Origin: Rhodospirillaceae bacterium TMED23
GTDB lineage: Bacteria; Pseudomonadota; Alphaproteobacteria; Rhodospirillales; UBA2165
Assembly (NCBI GenBank): GCA_002168115.1
Contig: NHCC01000014.1
Location: 74,498 to 130,996 of the forward strand
Direction of reading: 5' to 3'
Length of the DNA stretch: 56,499 nucleotides
The notes under the pieces were generated by a model that saw nothing but the letters and a program-made list of their open reading frames with translations, searched no databases and was not told the DNA's origin. How positions within the stretch are numbered: position 1 is the first letter of the stretch; each line of letters starts with the position of its first letter. Positions 1 to 9,797 of the stretch are shown here, piece by piece. The position numbers and the translations under genes were made by a program.

Positions 1-2855
1 ATAATTTGAGAAATATTAATGGCGCCGTTTCCATTGTAAAAGAAAACAATACAATAGTCGGTTTATCCGTTCCTTCAACGTCTGATTTCAAACATTTTCG
101 GAGCGGTTATAAAATAGTTGTTGATATTTCAAACCCAAAGGACCTGAATGATGCCCCACCAATTGGGGCGCTTAGTTCAATGATATTTGGTTCTCAAAAA
201 ATCTCTGACAAACGTAAAAGTATCTTCACTTCCAAGCAAGCGGCTATTACCAATTCAAAAATTAGAATACCTCAATTGTCTAATACTTTTAAAGAAACTA
301 TTGATGATACGCAGAATGGGTTAAAATTAGCTCAAAATATTATTAAAGAAGAAAGTCAGAAACCCTTGTCATCATCTATAAAAAAGCCGAAAGCAACTAA
401 AACCCCTCAAGGTTCTAAACAACAATTGAAGAAAAAAGAGGATAAATTAAAACAAAAACTTCTTAAAGAGGTTTCTTGCGCCCCGACACCAAAGCCAAAG
501 AAAAAAATTACTGCGGATGATATTAAGAATGTTTCTTTGAGAGTTGATTGGCCTGGCCCAGTTGCAGCGGCTGTCTTTCGCAGAGCCGGAAACCTATGGA
601 TGGTTTTTGATAAAGCGCAGAAAGTTGATATTTGTAAATTAAAAGACCAAGGTGGCCTCGCTCTAAAATCTATAACACAAGATCCATCAGATTCTTCAAC
701 CATACTCCGTTTGGTAACAATTGAGGGAATTAATCCGAGTATTAGGAGAGATGGGTTTGCTTGGATTTTTGATTTTAAGAAGCAGCTTATGAAGCCAGAA
801 ACCCCAATTAATATAAGTACCAAATTAACAAAGTTAGGGCCTAAACTTCTCGCAACTATCCGTGACGCTGGCGAGCCTATCTATTTTAAGGATACCAAGG
901 TTTATGATAATTTATTCGTGATCCCAGTCATTACTCTATCAACAGGTATAATTAGAAACTATAAATATCCACAATTAAATATTCTTGAATCTGCGCAAGG
1001 AATAGTTATCAAACCAAATATCGATGATTTGACAATTCGTTCTAAACAACAAAATGTTGAAATATTCTCGCCAAGTCGTCTCGCTCTTTCGACCAAGGGT
1101 ATGGCGAAAGCTAAAGGTAAAACAATACAAGCTCTATCAAGAATTTTTACGATAAGAACATGGAGAAACATTCGTCGTCAAAAACCAGGCGAATTTTATT
1201 TTACAAAACGAAAAATACTAGATCGTTTATCGCGTGTAAAAGGTCCCGAGAAAGATAAGGCCAGAATGGATTTAGCACTATTTTTATTTGGTAATGGATA
1301 CAGTTATGAGGCGAATGGTGTTCTAAAGGTTATAAAGGCAAAGAATCCAGATATAGATCTTACTGGGAAATATCGTTTACTCAGTGGTGCGACTAATTTT
1401 ATGATGGGAAGAAATACGGAAGCTCTAAAAATGCTTATGCATCCAAGTATGGGAGATACAGATGAGGGAAATTTTTGGCGTGCAGCTGCAAAATTAACGG
1501 CTGGGGAGGATATTGAAAATTCTGCTAAATTTCTAAGTAAAAAGGGTAACATATTTAACGCATATCCTAGACCAATAAAAGTTAAAGTAGGGATATTGGC
1601 GGTTGAAGCGGATATTGCAGTAGGTGATGTCAAGGCGGGAATAAAACACCTCGGTTCTCTAGCTAAAGAGAGTTTGCTTCCGCAAGAAATCGATCAATTG
1701 GCTCTGGTTGAAGGTAGATTAAAAAAACAAGCTGGTGATTTTAAAGGTGCTATAAAAGCCTGGGAGGCTGTCGAAAAAGGAACGCACTTCCCAAGTATTG
1801 CTGCCTCAATTGTAGATAGGACTAACTTGCTCTTAGATTTAAAAAAAATGCAGCCAGAAAAAGCAATTCGCGAGCTCGAAAAACTTAGGTATCTTTGGAG
1901 AGGCGGCGATTTTGAATTTAATCTCCTGAGTAGATTAGGAGTTTTATATAATCAAGTTGGTAAATATCGTAAAGGATTAAGAACATTAAGATCAGCCGTT
2001 TCGAATTTTAGTGGTCGGAAAGAGGTGGCAACACTTACCCAGGAAATGGAGGCGGCTTTTATTGAACTTTATTTGAATGACCAGGCTGATAAGTTGGCAC
2101 CAATTCGAGCTCTTGCACTTTTTGAAGAATTTAAAGAACTTACTCCATCTGGTGCCGAAGGTGATGAAATGATAAGAAAATTGGCTTCTCGATTGACGGG
2201 AGTAGATCTTCTTGAACAAGCGTCAAAGCTTTTGTTGCAACAAGTTGAATTTAGACTAAAGGGAAATGAAAAGGCAAAGGTAGGGGGGCAATTAGCAAAT
2301 GTCTATTTACTTAATAAAGAGCCAGAAAAGGCTGTTGATATTCTTGTAAAAACACAGACAGGATCTGCGGCAAATAGTAAGCAAAGACGTTATATTAATT
2401 CAAGGGCCTTAATTGAACTTAAGCGATTTAATGAGGCATTAACACCGTTGGAAAATGATGAAAGCCGTGAAGCTGACCTTTTGAGAACAGAAATATATTG
2501 GGGAAGAGATTGGCCTAAAGCAGCAAACTCCTTGCAACGTCTTTTAAAAACTTCGGGTGCAGGACCAGGTCGAAAGTTAGATGAACGCCAGGCCCAGTTG
2601 GTGTTGAATTATGGTGTAGCGTTAGCTTACAGTGGGAATAATCGTGGAATAACTCGTTTAAACAAAGATTACACTAAAGAGATGGATACAACACCATTCA
2701 AAGATGCTTTTCGTTTAATAGCCAGCCCTGATAGTGTTGGTTTAATAGATTATCGAACCATATCGGGTCGAGTTAAGTTGGTTAGTAATTTTAAAAATTT
2801 CATGGTAGGCTACCGCAAGAGACTTGAACAAAATAAACTGAGTTTGGTTAATTAA
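1..2855 (+). CDS. AMIN-like N-terminus plus TPR-repeat C-terminal protein, probably flagellum-associated; 5' end truncated by window
   Basis: ORF track 6..2855; codon upstream of the TTG start (nt 3-5, aat) is not a stop, so the frame is open at the window edge; low-complexity K/P-rich middle, helical repeat C-terminus; next to fliP. Confidence 0.6.
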   Translation, partial: NLRNINGAVSIVKENNTIVGLSVPSTSDFKHFRSGYKIVVDISNPKDLNDAPPIGALSSMIFGSQKISDKRKSIFTSKQAAITNSKIRIPQLSNTFKETIDDTQNGLKLAQNIIKEESQKPLSSSIKKPKATKTPQGSKQQLKKKEDKLKQKLLKEVSCAPTPKPKKKITADDIKNVSLRVDWPGPVAAAVFRRAGNLWMVFDKAQKVDICKLKDQGGLALKSITQDPSDSSTILRLVTIEGINPSIRRDGFAWIFDFKKQLMKPETPINISTKLTKLGPKLLATIRDAGEPIYFKDTKVYDNLFVIPVITLSTGIIRNYKYPQLNILESAQGIVIKPNIDDLTIRSKQQNVEIFSPSRLALSTKGMAKAKGKTIQALSRIFTIRTWRNIRRQKPGEFYFTKRKILDRLSRVKGPEKDKARMDLALFLFGNGYSYEANGVLKVIKAKNPDIDLTGKYRLLSGATNFMMGRNTEALKMLMHPSMGDTDEGNFWRAAAKLTAGEDIENSAKFLSKKGNIFNAYPRPIKVKVGILAVEADIAVGDVKAGIKHLGSLAKESLLPQEIDQLALVEGRLKKQAGDFKGAIKAWEAVEKGTHFPSIAASIVDRTNLLLDLKKMQPEKAIRELEKLRYLWRGGDFEFNLLSRLGVLYNQVGKYRKGLRTLRSAVSNFSGRKEVATLTQEMEAAFIELYLNDQADKLAPIRALALFEEFKELTPSGAEGDEMIRKLASRLTGVDLLEQASKLLLQQVEFRLKGNEKAKVGGQLANVYLLNKEPEKAVDILVKTQTGSAANSKQRRYINSRALIELKRFNEALTPLENDESREADLLRTEIYWGRDWPKAANSLQRLLKTSGAGPGRKLDERQAQLVLNYGVALAYSGNNRGITRLNKDYTKEMDTTPFKDAFRLIASPDSVGLIDYRTISGRVKLVSNFKNFMVGYRKRLEQNKLSLVN

Positions 2856-2864
2856 TTTTGATAT

Positions 2865-3650
2865 TCAATTACTCAAACTACCAAAACTCTGAACTAAGCT
2901 GCCAACTATTAAAAACCAACCATCTACCAGAACAAAGAAAATTATTTTGAATGGAAGTGCAATTATAATTGGTGGTAACATCATCATGCCCATTGACATA
3001 AGAACTGAGGCAACAACCATATCAATTACAAGAAAGGGTATAAAAACTAAAAAACCAATTTCGAAAGCTCTTCTCAATTCACTTATGATAAACGCTGGAA
3101 TAAGAACCTTTATAGGAATTTCTTCCCGGCTCTCAAGCTCTGGAATATTTGCAATATCTAAGAATAGTCGCAAGTCTTGATCACGAACAAATTTCCGCAT
3201 AAAAATCTCTAATGGCTCTAGACTTTTTTCAAATGCCTCACGTTCATCAATCTGACCATCTATGTATGGTCTGACACCGTCTTCCCAAGCTTTTTCAAAT
3301 GTTGGAGCCATTATAAAAAAAGTTAAAAAAAGCGCCAAAGCCATAATGACCTGATTTGGTGGTGTTTGTTGGGCGCCCATTGCTGTTCGTAAAAAGGACA
3401 ACACAATTACAATTCTTATAAATGAAGTGGTCATCACTAGTATGGATGGTGCTAAAGCCATTACCGTTACGAGTAAAAATAGCTGAATTAACCTTTCGGT
3501 GGCTGTCGACCCACCTTGTCCAAGGTCTAGAGAAAATGATTGAGCAATTGCGGTATCAGATAAAAAAAATGATAAAGCAATAAAACTTGATATTACAAAA
3601 AAACTTAATTGTATTGATTTATATAAAATTTTTATGTGAAACTTAGTCAT
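2865..3650 (-). CDS. fliP: Flagellar biosynthetic protein FliP
   Basis: Protein contains the FliP signature region (MTTSFIRIVIVLSFLRTAMGAQQTPPNQVIMALALFLTFFIMAP... VLMSMGMMMLPP) and an N-terminal signal peptide. Confidence 0.97.
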   Translation of the reverse strand: MTKFHIKILYKSIQLSFFVISSFIALSFFLSDTAIAQSFSLDLGQGGSTATERLIQLFLLVTVMALAPSILVMTTSFIRIVIVLSFLRTAMGAQQTPPNQVIMALALFLTFFIMAPTFEKAWEDGVRPYIDGQIDEREAFEKSLEPLEIFMRKFVRDQDLRLFLDIANIPELESREEIPIKVLIPAFIISELRRAFEIGFLVFIPFLVIDMVVASVLMSMGMMMLPPIIIALPFKIIFFVLVDGWFLIVGSLVQSFGSLSN

Positions 3651-3657
3651 ATAATTT

Positions 3658-4005
3658 TCATTTAGAAAAATCCAAATCCTTATTATTATTTTTTACCTTA
3701 CTGATTTCAGGCTCTTGACTAATATTATCTGATTTATGACTAGGCTGAGTATCTAAAAGTATGTCAGCTCCGGTTCCTAGGAGGATTAGATATTCAGTGC
3801 TATTTCGTCTGACAGTTATGATTCTGCGTTTTGAGTCAAGTTGTAGTGTTTCTATTATTGATAAAGTATTATGTTTTCGATTAAAAAGCGGCCCTTTATT
3901 TCCTATACCAAATCGTTTTGCTAAAAGCGCCAAACCACCAATGAGTCCTAGCACAAAAAGCAACGCGAAAAAAAATTTTAGATAACTGATCGTGTCTAGA
4001 TCCAT
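3658..4005 (-). CDS. fliO: Flagellar biosynthetic protein FliO
   Basis: Single TM near N-terminus, LSIIETLQLDSKRRIITVRRNSTEYLILLG motif; directly upstream of fliP. Confidence 0.85.
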   Translation of the reverse strand: MDLDTISYLKFFFALLFVLGLIGGLALLAKRFGIGNKGPLFNRKHNTLSIIETLQLDSKRRIITVRRNSTEYLILLGTGADILLDTQPSHKSDNISQEPEISKVKNNNKDLDFSK

Positions 4006-4043
4006 TATTATTTATCCAGTGGCATTTTTTTCTTAATTCAGTA

Positions 4044-4355
4044 TTATTTTTTATAAGCTTGAGCGGCAGATTGCGGGGTAATGTCTTGTTTAGTATTAAT
4101 AAATTTATAATTCTTTTTAATATGGCTCTCTATTTCATCTATTTTTTCTGTAAGGGGACATAACAATAATTTAAAATTATTCTTTTCATTATTATTAATT
4201 TTTGGGTTAACTCTATTTATATAACTATATAATTTTGTAATTTTTGAATTTAATGTTGGTAGATTAAAAAAATTTCCCTTTTCAACATTATCTAATGTTT
4301 TAATAATTGTGGTCTCGATATCAGAGATTAAATTAGTAATATCGATATTTTTCAT
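4044..4355 (-). CDS. Small hypothetical protein, translationally coupled to the FlhB-C-like gene
   Basis: 103 aa ORF whose ATG overlaps the stop of the upstream gene by 1 nt (TAATG); located in flagellar block. Confidence 0.6.
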   Translation of the reverse strand: MKNIDITNLISDIETTIIKTLDNVEKGNFFNLPTLNSKITKLYSYINRVNPKINNNEKNNFKLLLCPLTEKIDEIESHIKKNYKFINTKQDITPQSAAQAYKK

Positions 4356-4759
4356 TATTTTTTTCCCATCTCGTTTTCTATGTTCTCGTTTAATTTCTTA
4401 TTTGCGTTAGCGCGATATACATAAGTAAGAATCTCCGCGACGGCCGCAAAAGTTTCAACAGGTATTTCGCTATCAATATCTATCGCTGATAAAATTTCAA
4501 TTAAATCAGCATCCTCTCTTACTTTTATATTATTTGCCCAAGCTATTTGAAGTATTTGATCAGCAAAGGTCCCTGCGCCAGTTGCTATAATTTTTGGCAT
4601 TTTGCCACTTTGGCTGGTGTCTTTAATGGCTACAGCTTTGGCTCGTTGGGTCGCCATATGATTTTGGCTAATCCGACTATTTGAGTTATTTTCTTTATCC
4701 AAAATTACGTTTTTTTTATGAATACCTATTTTGGGACTAATTTTACTTTGCTTTGCCAC
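4355..4759 (-). CDS. Stand-alone FlhB C-terminal-domain homologue (FhlB/FlhX type)
   Basis: C-terminal part (ADQILQIAWANNIKVREDADLIEILSAIDIDSEIPVETFAAVAEILTYVYRAN) resembles the FlhB cytoplasmic domain (compare [47 protein letters not shown] in the full FlhB of this window); no TM domain and no NPTH motif. Confidence 0.85.
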   Translation of the reverse strand: MAKQSKISPKIGIHKKNVILDKENNSNSRISQNHMATQRAKAVAIKDTSQSGKMPKIIATGAGTFADQILQIAWANNIKVREDADLIEILSAIDIDSEIPVETFAAVAEILTYVYRANANKKLNENIENEMGKK

Positions 4760-5010
4760 TCATCTATCCACCACATTTAATTTTTAATTAATAAGGTAAC
4801 TTAACAAGTTTAAAAACATGTTAAGACTTGTGCCTTTGTGTGTGAAATAGTGAATTAAAAAAAGGTTTGCTAATTCACTATGAGTATTTTCTCAAATGCA
4901 AATATCATTTTAACTTGTTTAATGCTTGTTAATAAAGTTTTAGTTTTCTTTGAATATCTTTTTTTAATAAATAAAAAACTAAAATGGTGATGGCGTAAAA
5001 TCTTTTTCTC

Positions 5011-5490
5011 TTGAGGAGATTTAAGGTGGATTCTATGCCTATATTACTAAAATCAAAAATGATAGTCGTTTTATTGGGTCCCACAATTATAGGTTTTTGT
5101 TTAGTAGCGGGTATTGTGGGGCTTTCCTTAAATGCAACAGAATTTAAAATACAAAAAAACCATAGTCTATTAGAAAAAATTGAGTCTTGCGTAGTATATT
5201 CCGCGGTTAACAAAATCAAAACGGATCCAGTAAAAATTGTTGATCATGTGAATGCCGCTTATCATGGTGATTGGAATAATTATATCAAGACATGGGAAAT
5301 TTATAGAAACAATGTTCAATCTATTATTAATAGTGCGGGTTGGAGTTCTTCTGAACGCCAAGTTTTTCGTTTAACAGATAATAGTTTATTAGAACACCTA
5401 ATAGATATTGAAAACCGTCTTACCATGATCAAATGTTTAAAATATATAAATGTGAATAGAATTGGGATAACTAATCCAAATAATTATTAA
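5011..5490 (+). CDS. Hypothetical membrane-anchored protein (true start possibly ATG at 5035)
   Basis: ORF with N-terminal hydrophobic segment (MIVVLLGPTIIGFCLVAGIVGLSL), followed by a strong terminator hairpin. Confidence 0.55.
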   Translation: MRRFKVDSMPILLKSKMIVVLLGPTIIGFCLVAGIVGLSLNATEFKIQKNHSLLEKIESCVVYSAVNKIKTDPVKIVDHVNAAYHGDWNNYIKTWEIYRNNVQSIINSAGWSSSERQVFRLTDNSLLEHLIDIENRLTMIKCLKYINVNRIGITNPNNY

Positions 5491-5577
5491 ACTTTGTATT
5501 AAACGGAATGTTAGATGCTTGGCAGGCAACATTTCTTTAGGGGGACGCTATCAGAAAGTTAGAGTTTTTTTTGAGGC

Positions 5578-5616
5578 AAATATCCACCGGATGAATCTCG
5601 GTGGATATTTTGTTTT
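5578..5616 (+). terminator. Rho-independent terminator, perfect 12-bp stem
   Basis: AAATATCCACCG-gatgaatct-CGGTGGATATTT followed by TGTTTT; downstream of 5011..5490 and convergent with pyc. Confidence 0.8.
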
Positions 5617-5674
5617 ACTCTAAAGTAATTGTATTCAATCGTTTCAATATATAATGAGATTTAAATATTCACCT

Positions 5675-8600
5675 TTAATCCTCAAAAACAACGAGAAGGT
5701 CACCTCCACGAACTTGTGATTGAATAGAGACTAATAATTCTTTTATTATCCCGTCGCGGTCGGATTTAATGCCTGTCTCCATCTTCATTGCTTCAATTGA
5801 CAGGATTTGATCACCCTTTTTAATTTGTTCACCCACGTCTACATTAATTTTTGATACTATGCCTGGCATTGGTGCTCCAACATGGTTTGGATTATTTTTC
5901 TCGGCAACACGGTTAAGTTGATTATTTTCTTCTTGATTTTTGTCATGAATGCGAACCGATCGTGGTTGCCCGTTTAATTCAAAGAAAATTGTTCTGTGAC
6001 CATCACTAGCTGGATCGCCCACTGCCAGAAGGCGGAGAGCCAAAGTTTTTCCTCGTTCCATCTCTATTGCTATCTCATCGCCTACGTTCATACCATAAAA
6101 GTAAGCTTTAGTGGGGATTTTGCTGACATCGCCAAATTCTTCCAAATGTCTTGAGTAATCACAAAAGACCTTAGGGTACATCAGGTAAGAGGCATGTTCT
6201 TGATCACTTATTGACCGGGCAACAATCTTTTCAGCCTCTTTCTTTGATTGTTTTAAATTTATATCGTGTAAGATCGATCCAGGTCTCACAGTAAGAGCCT
6301 TGTTTCCGTCGAGTATTTTTTTTTGCAAAACTAATGGAAAACCTTGATATGGCTGACCTAACTCACCCCTAAATAATTGCTTTACTGATTCTGGGAAAGC
6401 AATCTCAGTATTCGGATCTAATATTTCTTCTTTTGTAATGTTCGAGGTAATCATGAAAAGTGTCAAATCTCCAACCACCTTGGATGTTGGAGTTACTTTT
6501 ATTATATCTCCAAACATTTGATTAACTTGAGCATAGGTTTTGGCAACTTGCGGCCATTTTTCATTAATGCCTAATGATTTGGCTTGTTGCCTTAAATTAG
6601 TATACTGACCGCCCGGTATTTCGTGAGAATATACTTCCGACGCTCCAGATCGAAAATCGGCCTCAAAACCTGAATATAGAGATCTTATGTGTTCCCAATA
6701 AGTTGAGATATCAGCAAGTGCTTGTGTGTCGAGACATGTTTCTCTTTCGGTATTCTTAAGTGCTGCCACGATGGCGCCCAAGTTCGGCTGAGATGTTAAC
6801 CCACTCATTGAATCTATCGCTGCATCTACCGCGTCCGCGCCAGAATCAATGGCTGCTAGTATGCTGGCTGACGCTATGCCACTCGTGTCATGTGTATGGA
6901 AGTGAATAGGTAATCCAGTTTCTTCTTTTAGACTTTTGACTAATATTTTTGCGGCGTTTGGTTTGCAAATTCCAGCCATGTCCTTAATTCCAAGAATATG
7001 AACTCCAGCAGTTTTTAATTCTTTTGCAACCCTTACGTAATAATCTAAATTATACTTTGTTTTTTTAGGATCAGTAATATCACCGGTATAGCATATAGCT
7101 CCCTCGCATAGCTTGCCATTATCCCGCACAGCATCAATTGTGGTGCGCATATTTTCAACCCAATTCAATGCATCAAATACGCGAAACAAGTCCATACCAG
7201 CATCTGCACACTGCTTGACGAAGAATTTAATAACATTGTCAGGGTAATTATTGTAACCAACGCCATTTGCAGATCTTAATAACATTTGGGTTAGAATATT
7301 GGGCATTGCCTCTCTTAATGCTTTCAATCGCTCCCAAGGGCACTCATTTAAAAACCTCATAGCTACATCAAAGGTTGCTCCGCCCCAACACTCCATTGAA
7401 AACATGTTGGGTAAGCGATGAGCATACGATGGTGCAATGCCCAATAAGTCTTGAGTTCGTACTCTAGTTGCCAATATAGATTGATGTGCGTCTCTCATTG
7501 CTGTATCCGTTATAAGAACTCGCTTTTGATCTAGCATCCAACTAGCGAATTTTTCTGGACCCAATTCATCTAGTATTTGTTTACTGCCATTTTTTGGATT
7601 ATTTTTTCCGAATTTTTGTGTATATGGTGTAATCGAGTGGCTTTGTAACTTATGTCCCTTTACTTCGTCATTTCCGTTTACGATAACATTACCAATAAAA
7701 TTCAATAACCTCGATGCTCGGTCACGACGTTCTGGGAATTCAAAAATTTCTTTGGTCTTATCTATAAAACTAGTTGTATAATCTGCGGATAAAAATTTTC
7801 TATGATTTATGAGGTTTTCTAAAAACCTTAGGTTTGTTGTTACTCCACGAATTCTAAATTCTCTCAATGCCCTATCCATGCGCTTCATCGCGCTCTCCGG
7901 GTCCGGCGCCCAACTCGTAACCTTGACGAGAAGCGAATCAAAATGGCTAGTTATTAATGCGCCAGCAAAAGCGGTTCCTGCGTCTAATCTAATTCCGAAT
8001 CCTGATGCGCTTCGATATGCTGATAACCGTCCATAATCTGGGGTAAAATTATTCTCGGGGTCCTCAGTAGTAACTCTGCATTGAATTGAATGGCCGGATA
8101 ACCTGATGTTCTTTTGACTTGGTACACCGCTCGATTTTATATCACCAATTTTACCCCCGGCTGCAATTTTGATTTGGGCCTGAACTAAATCGATGCCAGT
8201 TACCCAATCAGTAACCGTATGTTCGACCTGTATCCGAGGATTAACCTCAATAAAATAAATCTCACCATTATCCGCATCTTGCAAAAATTCAACGGTTCCT
8301 GCGCATTGATATTTAGCAGCGCGAGCAATCTTTATTCCCTGTTCACAAAGAAACTCTCGAGCATTGTTATCAAGAAAAATAGCCGGTGCACGCTCAATAA
8401 CTTTCTGGTGACGGCGTTGTAAAGAGCAATCTCGCTCAAACATGTGAACTATATTACCATATAGGTCACCCATAACCTGTACTTCTATATGTCTTGCATT
8501 GCGAACTAACTTCTCTAAATAAATTTCTCCATCCCCAAAAGCTTTAGCTGCCTCTCTGCTCGCTTGTTCAGCGAGTATTAATAATTCGTCTGGTTTTTCT

Positions 8601-9142
8601 ATTATTCTCATTCCTCTGCCACCCCCCCCCCAAGTTGCTTTACACATCAAGGGATAGCCAATTTCCTCTGCTAATTGTAATATTTGGTCCTTTTCTTCAA
8701 TTAAGCTTGGTAATGGTTGAGTTGCGGGCATAACAGGAACCCCAGCTTTTACTGCGAGTTTGCGAGCGGCAACTTTGCTACCCAACTGTCTCATGGTTTC
8801 TCCAGTTGGACCAATAAATATCATATTAGATTCAATAACTTGATCGGCGAATTCAGGGTTTTCTGATAAAAATCCATATCCGGGATGGATGGCGTCGACA
8901 TCTGCATCTTTTGCTATTCGAATAATGTCATTGATATCTAAGTATGCCTCTATTGGCCCCTTTCCCTCGCCTACTAAATAACTTTCATCGGCTTTATATC
9001 GATGAAGTGCAAATCGATCTTCTTGCGAGTAGATTGCAACTGTTGAAATATCAAGTTCAGTTGCTGCACGCATTATTCGAATTGCAATCTCACTTCTATT
9101 AGCAACTAAAATTTTATTAATTTTCTTTAATTTAAGTGACAT
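5675..9142 (-). CDS. pyc: Pyruvate carboxylase
   Basis: 1155 aa; N-terminal biotin carboxylase (ATWGGGGRGMR, EVNPRIQVEHTVTDWVTGIDLVQ), carboxyltransferase (MRDAHQS, WGGATFDVAMRFL) and C-terminal biotinyl motif (EAMKMETG). Confidence 0.98.
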   Translation of the reverse strand: MSLKLKKINKILVANRSEIAIRIMRAATELDISTVAIYSQEDRFALHRYKADESYLVGEGKGPIEAYLDINDIIRIAKDADVDAIHPGYGFLSENPEFADQVIESNMIFIGPTGETMRQLGSKVAARKLAVKAGVPVMPATQPLPSLIEEKDQILQLAEEIGYPLMCKATWGGGGRGMRIIEKPDELLILAEQASREAAKAFGDGEIYLEKLVRNARHIEVQVMGDLYGNIVHMFERDCSLQRRHQKVIERAPAIFLDNNAREFLCEQGIKIARAAKYQCAGTVEFLQDADNGEIYFIEVNPRIQVEHTVTDWVTGIDLVQAQIKIAAGGKIGDIKSSGVPSQKNIRLSGHSIQCRVTTEDPENNFTPDYGRLSAYRSASGFGIRLDAGTAFAGALITSHFDSLLVKVTSWAPDPESAMKRMDRALREFRIRGVTTNLRFLENLINHRKFLSADYTTSFIDKTKEIFEFPERRDRASRLLNFIGNVIVNGNDEVKGHKLQSHSITPYTQKFGKNNPKNGSKQILDELGPEKFASWMLDQKRVLITDTAMRDAHQSILATRVRTQDLLGIAPSYAHRLPNMFSMECWGGATFDVAMRFLNECPWERLKALREAMPNILTQMLLRSANGVGYNNYPDNVIKFFVKQCADAGMDLFRVFDALNWVENMRTTIDAVRDNGKLCEGAICYTGDITDPKKTKYNLDYYVRVAKELKTAGVHILGIKDMAGICKPNAAKILVKSLKEETGLPIHFHTHDTSGIASASILAAIDSGADAVDAAIDSMSGLTSQPNLGAIVAALKNTERETCLDTQALADISTYWEHIRSLYSGFEADFRSGASEVYSHEIPGGQYTNLRQQAKSLGINEKWPQVAKTYAQVNQMFGDIIKVTPTSKVVGDLTLFMITSNITKEEILDPNTEIAFPESVKQLFRGELGQPYQGFPLVLQKKILDGNKALTVRPGSILHDINLKQSKKEAEKIVARSISDQEHASYLMYPKVFCDYSRHLEEFGDVSKIPTKAYFYGMNVGDEIAIEMERGKTLALRLLAVGDPASDGHRTIFFELNGQPRSVRIHDKNQEENNQLNRVAEKNNPNHVGAPMPGIVSKINVDVGEQIKKGDQILSIEAMKMETGIKSDRDGIIKELLVSIQSQVRGGDLLVVFED

Positions 9143-9353
9143 TTACTCGACTTTCGTGAAAATAATTTTATACGGATAATTCTACTCGCACTTATGATAA
9201 AATTGAGTTTACTTTTCAAGAAATTTATTAACCGGATATAATTAAAAGTTAATTTTTTTATGTTTCCTTTACTATTTGTTAAAGACCGAGCGTCATACTT
9301 CATTAAAATAGCTGTAATAGGCAATAATAACGATTTAGATTGGTTGGTGTGAG

Positions 9354-9767
9354 ATGGATATAACAAATCTTCCCATGTTTGGGGCGATTAAAGAGCGTTT
9401 GAATTGGGTGAGCCAAAGGCAACAGGTAATATCACACAATATAGCAAATGCAAATACACCCAAGTATAAGTCCCGGGATATTGAAGAGTTCGATTTTCAG
9501 AGTATTTTGCGAAACCATAGTTCTGCGGCGTCTGAGAGTGATCAGTTGAAACGTACTCACCGCAAACACCTATCAGGTCATAATGGGAGTGCAGCTGCAA
9601 ACGCTAGCATAAAAACTAAATCATATGAAACCTCTCCAGATGGCAATTCCGTTATACTCGAGGAGCAAATGGTTAAAATGAATGAAGCGGCCGTTCAACA
9701 TTCAACGATGGTAGGGTTATATAGAAAGCATTTATCAATGATAAAATTAGTGGTGCGAGGTAGATAA
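9354..9767 (+). CDS. flgB: Flagellar basal-body rod protein FlgB
   Basis: N-terminal rod motif (RQQVISHNIANANTPKYKSRDIEEFDF), first gene of flgB-flgC-fliE order. Confidence 0.95.
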   Translation: MDITNLPMFGAIKERLNWVSQRQQVISHNIANANTPKYKSRDIEEFDFQSILRNHSSAASESDQLKRTHRKHLSGHNGSAAANASIKTKSYETSPDGNSVILEEQMVKMNEAAVQHSTMVGLYRKHLSMIKLVVRGR

Positions 9768-9797
9768 CAGTGTATTTAGTTAGATTGGAAAATAATT

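Noticed and set aside
407-823. 138-aa minus-strand ORF inside the AMIN/TPR gene
   Set aside because: Antisense shadow ORF of a long convincing plus-strand frame; no family signature
9143-9353. CtrA-type site upstream of flgB
   Set aside because: TTAA half-sites are present but the N7 spacing of TTAA-N7-TTAA is not met; too AT-rich to trust
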